Below, one piece after another: positions 42,307-50,652 of a stretch of 64,000 nt of DNA (its first letter is position 1; every line of letters starts with the position of its first letter). Source of the stretch: Sulfolobus islandicus Y.N.15.51 (lineage in GTDB: Archaea > Thermoproteota > Thermoprotei_A > Sulfolobales > Sulfolobaceae); NCBI RefSeq assembly GCF_000022485.1, contig NC_012623.1, positions 1,762,501 to 1,826,500 on the forward strand, written 5' to 3'. The notes under the pieces were generated by a model. It made no database searches. It saw only the letters and a list, made by a program, of their open reading frames with translations, and had not been told where the DNA came from. Both the position numbers and the translations under genes were made by a program.

Positions 42307-43476
42307 ATGTTATTGGGTTTTTCCAGTAGATATGAAAAGGTATATCAAGGTTTGGCACTTGACCTAATAGCGGAAACTGTAAAGGAAGCTTTAGACATGG
42401 CTAAACTAGAACCTAAGGACATAGATGGAGTTATAACTACGTGGTTGCCATGGATTTTCGATGGTACTTTAGCAATAGGCTTTCCAGAGAATTATATTAG
42501 TGAGTACTTAGGAATAAGGCCTAAATTTACAGACTTAGTTCAATATGGAGGAGCTTCGGCTTTAGAAATGTTTTATAGAGCTTATAAGGCAGTAAAAAGT
42601 GGTGAGGCAGATAGAGTTTTATGTGTAATAGGAGGTAAGGGAACTTTAATGAAAAAACAATTAAGAGAAGGAGGATTAGAGAGATTTTCAGAAGTTGAGC
42701 TACTAAATATACTAAGGAATAATCCCTTTGATGAATTCATAAGGGTATATCAAGAAATGGATCCTATATCTTTTTACGCAATGGTTGCTGCTAGACACTC
42801 GAAATTATACGGAACTACTGATGAACAAAGAGCCTTATTAGCGGTTCAGCAGAGATATAATGCAAACTCTAATGAGAGGGCTTTATTTAGGGGTCCTCTA
42901 ACAGTTAAGGACATTATAAATTCGCGAGTGGTATCAACTCCTCTTCATCTTCTTGAAATAACTTATCCTATAGATGGCGTTTTAGCCTTTATAGTAGGTA
43001 AGGGGACTTCACAGCTGAGGTCGATGGATGTAATATCCTATGGAGATGCAATATGGCCAGAGTTTTTCGCCGAAAGGGATGTGGATATTGTTTATACTCC
43101 CACAATCGAGAGTGCTAAGAAGATAGACTTCAATTTAAATAAGATCGATGCTTTCGAAATATATGACGCTTTTACAATAATGGTATTAACTGAGCTAGAA
43201 GATTTGGGTTTAACCGAGAAAGGAAAGATAGGGAAATTCGTGGAGGAGAATGATCTGACGATAAAGGGTAGCATACCAGTTAATACTGGAGGTGGAAGTT
43301 TAAACATGGGACAGCCTGCATATATGAGTGGGATAATCATCCTTGAAGAAGCGTTCCTGCAATTTAATAACATGGCTAAAGGACATCAAGTAAGCGGAGC
43401 TGATTATATATTAGTTAATGGCTTAGGGGGTTGGAATACACACGCTACCACATTAGTAATAGGTGAGAAAAAATGA
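42307..43476 (+). CDS. Thiolase-like protein with replaced catalytic residues (Ltp2-type aldolase candidate)
   Basis: This 389-aa protein aligns along its length with the thiolase at 40966, but the active site is gone: the nucleophilic Cys is Gly (QYGGASA, G82), the catalytic His of E-V-H-D is Tyr (EIYDAFT, Y286), and the GHPIGATG motif is GQPAYMSG. Y286 is where retro-aldolase Ltp2 of steroid side-chain degradation has a catalytic tyrosine. With its DUF35 partner it could be a retro-aldolase that splits 3-hydroxyacyl-CoA to a ketone and a shorter acyl-CoA. The start is ATG 42307; a GTG at 42297 is better placed for TATA but is out of phase by one T in a run of five. Confidence 0.75.
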   Translation: MLLGFSSRYEKVYQGLALDLIAETVKEALDMAKLEPKDIDGVITTWLPWIFDGTLAIGFPENYISEYLGIRPKFTDLVQYGGASALEMFYRAYKAVKSGEADRVLCVIGGKGTLMKKQLREGGLERFSEVELLNILRNNPFDEFIRVYQEMDPISFYAMVAARHSKLYGTTDEQRALLAVQQRYNANSNERALFRGPLTVKDIINSRVVSTPLHLLEITYPIDGVLAFIVGKGTSQLRSMDVISYGDAIWPEFFAERDVDIVYTPTIESAKKIDFNLNKIDAFEIYDAFTIMVLTELEDLGLTEKGKIGKFVEENDLTIKGSIPVNTGGGSLNMGQPAYMSGIIILEEAFLQFNNMAKGHQVSGADYILVNGLGGWNTHATTLVIGEKK

Positions 43477-43841
43477 ACTTAAATGAAATAATTCAAACCT
43501 ATTACGAGTACTTTAATAAGGAGAAGTTGCCTTATATTAAGTGTACAAATTGCGGACACGTGTTTTATTATCCCAGAGCAATATGTCCGAAATGTTTATC
43601 TAAGAAACTGTTAATTATGGAGAGTAAGGGAGAAGGTGAAATATATTCTGAAACTAAATTTGTTAACGAGAAAGGACAAGTTACTATAGTAGGCTTAATA
43701 AAGCTTGAGGAGGGGTTTATGATTTACGCTAACATATTAACTAATAGGTTAGAAGACGTGAGTATGAATAAGAAGGTTAAAGTAAAGTTTAAGGAGGTCA
43801 TTAAGGAGCAGAAATTCCCGTTCTTTACTATTATAAGCTGA
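43473..43841 (+). CDS. DUF35 protein, partner of the thiolase-like protein
   Basis: This 122-aa protein has a zinc ribbon (CTNCGHVFYYPRAICPKC) and an OB fold. It overlaps the thiolase-like gene by four bases and GGTGAG precedes the ATG, so the two are made together. Compared with the DUF35 protein at 40.4 kb it lacks the first 60 residues. The pair matches ChsH2-Ltp2 complexes, supporting an aldolase role. Its 3' end overlaps the convergent MBL gene by eleven bases. Confidence 0.8.
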   Translation: MNLNEIIQTYYEYFNKEKLPYIKCTNCGHVFYYPRAICPKCLSKKLLIMESKGEGEIYSETKFVNEKGQVTIVGLIKLEEGFMIYANILTNRLEDVSMNKKVKVKFKEVIKEQKFPFFTIIS

Positions 43842-44832
43842 TCTTAATGTTTTCCTTTTGTTTAATATACTTGATCATACCATCACTTATCCTTTTCCTT
43901 ACAGCGTTTATGTCCTCTAAATATTTTAGATGTGCTAAAGTCTCTCCCATAGCTAAGTACTTCTGAGAGGGATCTAACTCATCCCATCCATTATATTTCA
44001 ACTTCCATTTGATTTTACTTGCAATTTCGTAAGCCGCTAATTCTCTATTTCCCATCATCTCTAACATTTCGTTTAACCTTTCCTCGTGGTGTTTTATTAA
44101 TTCCCTTATCCTCTCCTCAGTGTTCTCTATAATTCTTCCGTGAGCTGGCAGGGATTTCTTCACTTCTAGGCTGGAAATTCTCTTTAGGGACTTTAGATAT
44201 TCGTTTAATGGATTACAATTCTCTTCGTATAAACTTACATTGGGTGTTATGTCAGCTAATAATGTATCCCCAGATAAGAGTAATTTATTCTCTTCATCAT
44301 AAATGCATATATGTCCAATTGTATGTCCAGGAGTGAATAAGAACTTTAAGTTATATAGTTGCTGACTATCGTTAACTGTTTCGACATTATTAAGTTCCCC
44401 TACTCTAGAGTAAATATTAGCCCTAAATCCAGAGGTGAAATCAAATGCTATGTCTAAAAGTTGTTGCGAAGCACCATTCAATTTTAGGATTTTGATCATC
44501 TCATCATATCTATATTTAAATCTCTTTATGAAATTATATTCCACATTACCAATTATTATTTTAACCTTAGCTAGCTTACTTAAAAGATACGCCAAACCTA
44601 TATGATCTATATGAAAATGCGTTATTATAATTTCGTTAATATCGCTAATTTTCATACCTAAATTTTCCAATTCTTCAACTAATGATGATATTGATCCATA
44701 TGAGGGACTTCCAGTATCGATTAATATATTCTTATCATTAAGAGTTAGTAGATAAGCGTTTAAACTTTCGATTGCCAAATCCGGTAATTTAATCGAAAGT
44801 TTGAATAAATTCTTAGTTATGCTTTCTGGCAT
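43831..44832 (-). CDS. MBL-fold metallohydrolase (glyoxalase II-like)
   Basis: This 333-aa protein has the metallo-beta-lactamase signature IITHFHIDHIG (H-x-H-x-D-H), followed by TPGHTIGHI, LSGDTLLADI and the later SLPAHGR. It binds one or two zinc ions in the cytoplasm and hydrolyses thioesters, lactones or similar. The C-terminal 100 residues (EERIRELIKHHEERLNEM, HLKYLEDIN) are helical and resemble the extra domain of glyoxalase II and acyl-CoA thioesterase-like enzymes. In this place it may be a thioesterase or a lactonase for CoA or ring-cleavage intermediates. Confidence 0.8.
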   Translation of the reverse strand: MPESITKNLFKLSIKLPDLAIESLNAYLLTLNDKNILIDTGSPSYGSISSLVEELENLGMKISDINEIIITHFHIDHIGLAYLLSKLAKVKIIIGNVEYNFIKRFKYRYDEMIKILKLNGASQQLLDIAFDFTSGFRANIYSRVGELNNVETVNDSQQLYNLKFLFTPGHTIGHICIYDEENKLLLSGDTLLADITPNVSLYEENCNPLNEYLKSLKRISSLEVKKSLPAHGRIIENTEERIRELIKHHEERLNEMLEMMGNRELAAYEIASKIKWKLKYNGWDELDPSQKYLAMGETLAHLKYLEDINAVRKRISDGMIKYIKQKENIKISL

Positions 44833-44913
44833 GAGATAATCTAATTGCGTTATTATAAATAAATCTTTTCTTTTAAGATAAATTTATAGTCTCTTATTAC
44901 GTCCTAGTTTATT

Positions 44914-45594
44914 ATGAGTCTAAAAAATAAGCTTCACGAACTATTTGAAAGTATAGACGTAAGAGGCATAGAGGATTTACCAAAAAAGGGATTAAAAATA
45001 GGAATAAAGTTTGGAAATTGTTATTTTACTGTAATTTTAGATAAATCCAAGATTAGCGTAGTGGAAAATAAATTAGATAACTTAGATAATGAAATAATAA
45101 CGGACGAGGAAAGTCTAAATCAGCTTCTTGAGGGAAAAGTGTCATTAATAGACCTCATTATACAAGGTAAGTTATATATAAGCGGGAAGTTAAGCAATTT
45201 ACTGAAATTAGTTGAAGTATTTAGGGCTAAGGCAATTAACTTAGGATTTGAGGGATCTAGTTTATATAATGTTTTAAAGGCTGTTTTTGAGGGTATATGT
45301 AATAAAAACGAGGATATTCTAAGGCACATAAAGAACTTTAATGTCACTTTTCAGTTCAGCGATTTTGAAGGAAGTATTTGTTGTCTTATAATAAATGAAG
45401 GTAAATTCATCGTTAAAAATGGGAAATGTGAAGGAAAACCTACGGCTTCCATATCAGCAAAAAGAGAAGTATGGAATAAAATATTTAACGGCGAGGAAAG
45501 TGTAGGTACTGTTGCAATGAATGGTGAGGCAAAAATAGAGGGTAACTTAATTCAAGCATTTAAATTAAAAACGATAATTGATAAAATATTTTAA
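44914..45594 (+). CDS. Double SCP2-domain protein
   Basis: This 226-aa protein appears to contain two SCP2-type units: residues 20-100 (with LLEGKVSLIDLIIQGKLYISG) and residues 125-226 (with KIFNGEESVGTVAMNGEAKIEG). Each has the sheet followed by the G-K/E-A-K-I-x-G loop known from SCP2 proteins. These bind acyl-CoA or lipid. It ends three bases before the convergent acyl-CoA dehydrogenase gene. It may carry hydrophobic acyl groups to the beta-oxidation enzymes. Confidence 0.6.
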   Translation: MSLKNKLHELFESIDVRGIEDLPKKGLKIGIKFGNCYFTVILDKSKISVVENKLDNLDNEIITDEESLNQLLEGKVSLIDLIIQGKLYISGKLSNLLKLVEVFRAKAINLGFEGSSLYNVLKAVFEGICNKNEDILRHIKNFNVTFQFSDFEGSICCLIINEGKFIVKNGKCEGKPTASISAKREVWNKIFNGEESVGTVAMNGEAKIEGNLIQAFKLKTIIDKIF

Positions 45595-45596
45595 AG

Positions 45597-47144
45597 TTAA
45601 AATATATATTCACTCATTTTTTCCTTAACCCATCTTGGGAAGTACATATAATACTCTCTCGGGTAAGCTTTCCTTAAACCGTCATATGTAGCCTTAACTA
45701 GTCTAGGCTTATCCCTATCCCTTAAAACCTTAACCAATCCCTTAGCTTCTAAGGAATTTATTATCTCAACTAACTGTTTCTCGTCACACTCTATAAACCT
45801 CTTAATATCGTTAAGCTCCATGAAAAGTCCCGGATTTACTAAATAGTCTCTAGCTAAGACTCTCAATATCTCCATTTCTCCCTCCTCTCCTCCCTGAAGT
45901 TTTTCCTTAGTTATCGACTTTTCAGAAACGGTAATGGGTACTTTAAGTTCTGGATGCGATATCCTTATCGGAGTTTTCAGATCATCAGCCATAGCAGTTA
46001 GTGCATATCTAACTATAAACCTCTTCAAAACCTCACTAGTACCTCCGCCTATGGTTCCTAGTTTAGCGTTCCTATATATGGCTTCAACTGGATAAAACTT
46101 TGTCCATCCATCTCCTCCCATAGCCTGAATAGCATCTCTAGAAGCCTTTTCTACTGCTTCGGTAGAGAAAGCTTTTAATACATTCGCGTCTATTACTGGA
46201 TCTACGCCTTGATCCATTAAATAAGCAGTATAATAGGTTAATAGCCTAGTAATCCTATAATCTATTATAATATCAGCCAACTTATATTGATTAGCCTCAT
46301 ATTCAAACGTAGGCTGATTAAACTGAACTCTTCTTCTAGTATAAAATGCCACATATCTGGCTAATTCCCTTAATAGACCAACTTGTTGAGCACCTATGAC
46401 TAGCCTTTCAAAATTAAGACCAGATACTAAAATCCACCATCCTTGCCCCTCTTCACTTAACCTATTTTCTACTGGAACTTCAACGTGATCTAAATCCAAA
46501 TAACCATTTAGTAATCCGTCAAATCCTTGAAGTTCATTTATCTTTTCCACATGAAAACCTTTCATTCCCTTTTCCAATATGAAAGCAGAAAGATGAGAAT
46601 ATGACTTCCTCGCCTTAGAGCTAGGATCAGTAACTGCGTAAACTACATAAATGTCTGCCATGCCTGCATTAGTTATAAACCTCTTCTTACCGTTTATAAT
46701 ATACTTATCTCCCTCTTTAATAGCTATAGTTTCAGCACCTGCAGCATCGCTACCAACGTAAGGTTCAGTTATACATACAGCTCCTACAGTACCCTTAGCG
46801 AACTTAGGTAATGATTTAGCTTTCTGCTCTTCATTTCCGAACCTTAGAATCTGATAAAGCCCTCCGAAAAGTGTAGTAGCGAAAACTCCTCCTACAGATC
46901 CCAGATTACTTATGTACTCTGATATTATCGCAACGCTTGTATAGTCCCCTCCCATGCCTCCATATTCCCTGGGTATTACAACACCCCACCAACCCTTTTC
47001 TACTATCTTTTTATGTAAATCCATAGGATATTCGTTCTTCCATAACGCTTCTTCTGCTCTACCTCTATTTTCCTCTACGAAATTTTCCACTTCCTCTGCT
47101 AAACTCTTATGCTCTTCTTTCCACCAGGGTAAAGGTTCCACCAA
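45597..47144 (-). CDS. Acyl-CoA dehydrogenase
   Basis: This 515-aa flavoprotein has the acyl-CoA dehydrogenase fold: the N-terminal helical domain (GVVIPREYGGMGGDYT), FAD-binding beta domain (AVCITEPYVGSDAA and KRFITNAGMADI), and C-terminal four-helix domain (QAMGGDGWTKFYPVEAI and IGGGTSEVLKRFI). It oxidises acyl-CoA to trans-2-enoyl-CoA. The C-terminal 110 residues (after EVLKRFIVRYAL) are longer than usual and look like a winged-helix extension with DIKRFIECDEKQLVEI, not part of ordinary dehydrogenases. The start is GTG 47144. Electrons probably go to an electron-transfer flavoprotein not found in this window. Confidence 0.85.
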   Translation of the reverse strand: MVEPLPWWKEEHKSLAEEVENFVEENRGRAEEALWKNEYPMDLHKKIVEKGWWGVVIPREYGGMGGDYTSVAIISEYISNLGSVGGVFATTLFGGLYQILRFGNEEQKAKSLPKFAKGTVGAVCITEPYVGSDAAGAETIAIKEGDKYIINGKKRFITNAGMADIYVVYAVTDPSSKARKSYSHLSAFILEKGMKGFHVEKINELQGFDGLLNGYLDLDHVEVPVENRLSEEGQGWWILVSGLNFERLVIGAQQVGLLRELARYVAFYTRRRVQFNQPTFEYEANQYKLADIIIDYRITRLLTYYTAYLMDQGVDPVIDANVLKAFSTEAVEKASRDAIQAMGGDGWTKFYPVEAIYRNAKLGTIGGGTSEVLKRFIVRYALTAMADDLKTPIRISHPELKVPITVSEKSITKEKLQGGEEGEMEILRVLARDYLVNPGLFMELNDIKRFIECDEKQLVEIINSLEAKGLVKVLRDRDKPRLVKATYDGLRKAYPREYYMYFPRWVKEKMSEYIF

Positions 47145-47222
47145 GATATATCACTAATCAATTTAATTGAGAAACATTAATAAACTTATTTTAAGCAGTT
47201 AAATCACTCGTAAAAATATGAA

Positions 47223-48374
47223 TTAAAAAATTATTTTGATTTCGCCTCCTATTGCCATTTTTATTACTGTTAAAATGTCCTCTTGACTTACCATTGGCAT
47301 TTCCCATCCATTCCTAGAATATAATTCAGATACCTTTTTACTAATTTCTTCTAAATTGTTTATTTCAATTCCCTTTAAGCTATTCTCGAAATCAAATAAA
47401 TATTGCGTAGGACTACAGTAAAAATCTCCGCTAATCATAATATCCTTAATAACCTTTTTATCAGTTAATAAATGAACAACGAGTAGCTTTCTAGCCTTAT
47501 ATCTTGCGAATCCTAAAACGTGATTCGGTGGTATATTTGCAAACCTCTTACCACTGGACCTTAAGTATAAATGCTCTTCAGAGGAGGCAATTTTTCTATA
47601 CTCCTCTCTGATCTTTTTAGCTTCATCTGAAAGTTCATGCTCTTCTAAATCTAACCTTAAGGTCTCTCCGAAACTACTCACAAAGGCATTGTAAACTTCT
47701 TCCATTGATGGTTTATAGCCAGTTTCCTCTTCAACTGAAGAAACATAATCTTGAGGACCCTTAGCAGTCTTATCCTTAAACTTCTCTGGAGGGATTCTCA
47801 AAACTTTAACCATCTCTTCCACGTTTAACTTACCTATTCCTATTACCATGTTAAGGACTAATGTATTGCCTATTGTAGTGAATCCGAAGCCAGTTATTTT
47901 CTTATGACTTTTAGGAGAACCAACTCTAACATCTCCTATATGATCATACCATGCTCCCTTAACCTCTAATTTGTAATATGCATGAGCTGTAGCCGAACCT
48001 ATTTGACAGAATGCCTTGTCCATGTTAGGAAAGAAATCTGAAGGCATTGCCATATATAGTGCCATACTTGAATTTTTGTCACTATATATTGTACCTCCTC
48101 CCACACCTAATCTCCTTACAACTTGAATACCCCTTCTCTTAGCCTCCTCTAAATTTACTTCAGTATCTAAGTCTTGGAAATACCCTAAACTTACACCACT
48201 AATTTTACTGCCTACAACAGCCATTATAGGGACGTTTAGTCTTCTAGACTCCTCAACTAATGAAGCTGGAATTGCTACACTATCTAGGAGATCCCCGTTT
48301 TTAATTAACATACTCTTTCCTTTCATATTAAATGATATCTCGTTAAAATTCCTAATAAAACTTTCTTTAGCCAC
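47223..48374 (-). CDS. Lipoate-protein ligase-like protein (2)
   Basis: This 383-aa protein is the second LplA-fold protein. Here the lipoate motif is intact as VVRRLGVGGG, but the NDI...KK motif reads GDVRVGSPKSHKKITGFG, with two lysines kept. A C-terminal domain of the type found in LplA follows (residues about 260-383, with ARYKARKLLVVHLLTDK). It would charge E2 or GcvH lipoyl domains. Having two divergent ligases suggests different substrates or one acting as octanoyl carrier. It lies beside an acyl-CoA dehydrogenase, without strong evidence that both are linked. Confidence 0.65.
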   Translation of the reverse strand: MAKESFIRNFNEISFNMKGKSMLIKNGDLLDSVAIPASLVEESRRLNVPIMAVVGSKISGVSLGYFQDLDTEVNLEEAKRRGIQVVRRLGVGGGTIYSDKNSSMALYMAMPSDFFPNMDKAFCQIGSATAHAYYKLEVKGAWYDHIGDVRVGSPKSHKKITGFGFTTIGNTLVLNMVIGIGKLNVEEMVKVLRIPPEKFKDKTAKGPQDYVSSVEEETGYKPSMEEVYNAFVSSFGETLRLDLEEHELSDEAKKIREEYRKIASSEEHLYLRSSGKRFANIPPNHVLGFARYKARKLLVVHLLTDKKVIKDIMISGDFYCSPTQYLFDFENSLKGIEINNLEEISKKVSELYSRNGWEMPMVSQEDILTVIKMAIGGEIKIIF

Positions 48375-48535
48375 TTTCCTTGAAAAGTAGAGGTTACACC
48401 ACTCATCTTAAATTAGATAAAAAATATTAACACATTGACCGATTAAAACCTTTGCTATTAAATAAAGTATTCATTATAAAATGTTTCAAATATAAGTGTA
48501 ATGATTAAAGATGAAATATCATATAAAAAATTTAA

Positions 48536-49612
48536 TTAAATAAATTTGTCTAGTTTACCTTCCAATTTCAATAAGGATTCAAATAGGAAGTAATCACCCC
48601 ATATAAGTTCACTGTTAACTCCTAATTCTCGTTTTTTAAAATAACACCCATTAGTTAAAGCTCCTGGTATTTTAGAGTTAATTAAGTAATTTTCTACAAG
48701 ACTTTCTATTGTATTCTTAGCGAATTCCCAATAAGAGAGTTTAAGTAATGATGAGGCAGCTATTGCAGTAGCTGAAGTATCTTTAATCGTTTTATCATTG
48801 AAATCCCAATATGCTATGTAATCCTTGGGAACATTTTTAATCCACCATTCTGATGTTAATCTTGAAACGCTTAAAAACTCCCTATCGTAAAAGGAAAGCA
48901 AAGCATAATTAAGCATAGCCCAGGCTTGTCCCCTAGCCCAGATACTACTTTCATTTAAACCCATGTGATTAAATCTCTTAATTACTCTTCCCTCATTATC
49001 TAATCTAACGGATTGGGTAACGGAGCCATCCTTATTAATGCAAAAAGTAACGTGCTGTATTGCATGATTTTCAGCAATTTCCATAAGGCTTTCCTCTCCA
49101 GTAATCTTTGAAGTATAAGCTAATAGCGTTGATGCAATAACTCCATCTATGTTAGTTTCAACGAAGTTAACTTCATTAATGCTAATAGAGTTAAGAAAGG
49201 CTATTTCCAATTTATTAAGCGGTATAATTTTTAACTTACTATCGTACTGTTTAGCTAAGTTCTTACCTCCTTCTACCGCTATCCTTCTAGCTGTATCATG
49301 GTTAAATAAGATATCAGCTATTGCAGCACCATAATAGAATATGAATCCTCTGAATACTGTAGGTAACATGATTCTATTTCTTAGCTTGTCTAACCAATTT
49401 TCGGCCCACTTTAGAAACTTCTCCTCTCCAGTTCTATAATATGCCAGCCATAATAATCCAACCCAAAATCCATCACTCCAATATCCATCTGATGAAGTAT
49501 ACCACTTTCCAGAATTCACGTCACCATAAATGGGGAATTCGTCCTCTTTAATAGTCTTAGCTGTACTTTCTATTCTAATTAGCATTTTATCTATAGCGTC
49601 AGTGATCCTCAT
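48536..49612 (-). CDS. GH88/GH105-like unsaturated glycosyl hydrolase
   Basis: This 358-aa alpha/alpha-barrel protein resembles unsaturated glucuronyl or rhamnogalacturonyl hydrolases: SDGFWVGLLWLAYYRTGEE (family signature W-x-x-G-F-W), ETNIDGVIAS with the catalytic aspartate, SSIWARGQAWAML, and DTSATAIAASSLLKLS near the C-terminus. These enzymes add water to unsaturated uronic acid ends left by lyases. There is no signal peptide, so it acts on imported oligosaccharide. The gene overlaps the stop of the enoyl-CoA hydratase gene by four bases. Its position in an acid-catabolism island is unexpected. Confidence 0.78.
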   Translation of the reverse strand: MRITDAIDKMLIRIESTAKTIKEDEFPIYGDVNSGKWYTSSDGYWSDGFWVGLLWLAYYRTGEEKFLKWAENWLDKLRNRIMLPTVFRGFIFYYGAAIADILFNHDTARRIAVEGGKNLAKQYDSKLKIIPLNKLEIAFLNSISINEVNFVETNIDGVIASTLLAYTSKITGEESLMEIAENHAIQHVTFCINKDGSVTQSVRLDNEGRVIKRFNHMGLNESSIWARGQAWAMLNYALLSFYDREFLSVSRLTSEWWIKNVPKDYIAYWDFNDKTIKDTSATAIAASSLLKLSYWEFAKNTIESLVENYLINSKIPGALTNGCYFKKRELGVNSELIWGDYFLFESLLKLEGKLDKFI

Positions 49613-50418
49613 TTCTTAGCCCTTCTCTCTATAAACTTTTTAACTTCATTCTTATGTTCTTCAGATTTAAAAGTATGCAATTCTAATGCTAGTGACGTAT
49701 CCAATACTAGATTCACATAATGTTTGACTATTTTATTAATTGACAATTTAGTCCATATTACACCATATTTAGACTTGCTTATTAATTTCCTCGCTACATC
49801 AATCGCTGTATCTAAAACCTTATCATCGTCAACTACCATGTTGACTAAACCCATCCTATAGGCTTCTTCAGCGTTTATTAACTCTCCCGTCATTAAGTAA
49901 TACTTAGCCTTATGAATTCCCACTAACAACGGCCATATGATAGCACCACCATCACCTGCGACTAAACCCACAGAGATATGAGTATCTCCTATTTTCGCAC
50001 TCTTACCCATTATTACTATATCAGAGTAAAGAGCTAGGGTGGCTCCTAATCCCGTGGCAAAGCCGTTTACTGCTGCTATTATGGGAACTTCAAGTTCTAA
50101 CATGTTATTTATTATCCTTTTACCCTCTTTAATTAACGTTCTAATCCACTCAGTATTGTTAGTTCCCTTCTCTATTACCTCAGCCATGTAGTAAATATCC
50201 CCACCAGAACAAAATGCCTTCCCTTCACCAGTCATAATTATTGCATTAACTCTGGAGTCATTATTAAAATCGTAAAACACGTTTTCCAGTTCCTCATGCA
50301 TGCTTCCTTCGCCTAAGTTTATGGCGTTCAACCTCTCTGGTCTATTTAGCCTCAGGATATATATGCCATCTCCTATGTCCTCAACCTTAAGATATTTATA
50401 TCTTGAGTAATCTATCAT
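49609..50418 (-). CDS. Enoyl-CoA hydratase/isomerase
   Basis: This 269-aa crotonase-fold protein has the CoA-binding and oxyanion-hole motifs of the family: AFCSGGDIYYM and NGFATGLGATLALYSDIVIMG. One of the two usual glutamates is not in its classic place (GDTHISVGLVAGDGGAIIW carries Asp where crotonase has Glu), so the reaction may be isomerisation, decarboxylation or aryl-CoA hydration rather than simple crotonase chemistry. It is the first gene of the operon with the GH88 gene. It would hydrate or isomerise enoyl-CoA. Confidence 0.8.
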   Translation of the reverse strand: MIDYSRYKYLKVEDIGDGIYILRLNRPERLNAINLGEGSMHEELENVFYDFNNDSRVNAIIMTGEGKAFCSGGDIYYMAEVIEKGTNNTEWIRTLIKEGKRIINNMLELEVPIIAAVNGFATGLGATLALYSDIVIMGKSAKIGDTHISVGLVAGDGGAIIWPLLVGIHKAKYYLMTGELINAEEAYRMGLVNMVVDDDKVLDTAIDVARKLISKSKYGVIWTKLSINKIVKHYVNLVLDTSLALELHTFKSEEHKNEVKKFIERRAKK

Positions 50419-50588
50419 TAAATTATACTCATAGCGGAAATACTTAAACGTTTTGTCAAATATAATTTGATATTTAAATAAATTAATGAAGATTTATAAT
50501 GATGCTTTATATACATTTACTATAATTTATTTAGTATATATAATATTCTTATAAAATAAATTAATCACTTTATAAACTTTATATTTAT

Positions 50589-50616
50589 ATATGTTAATAA
50601 CGTAACATATTTAAAG
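50589..50616 (+). promoter_or_regulatory. Candidate operator and TATA box of the alcohol dehydrogenase gene
   Basis: ATATGTTA-ATAACG-TAACATAT (50589-50610) is a perfect 8-bp inverted repeat that runs into the TATA box ATATTTAAAG (50607-50616), about 40 bases before the ATG. A protein bound here would cover the TATA/BRE region. A GGTGAT ribosome site follows at 50638-50643. Confidence 0.5.
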
Positions 50617-50652
50617 TTTAAATTACATAATGAAAATTGGTGATTCGTCTAA

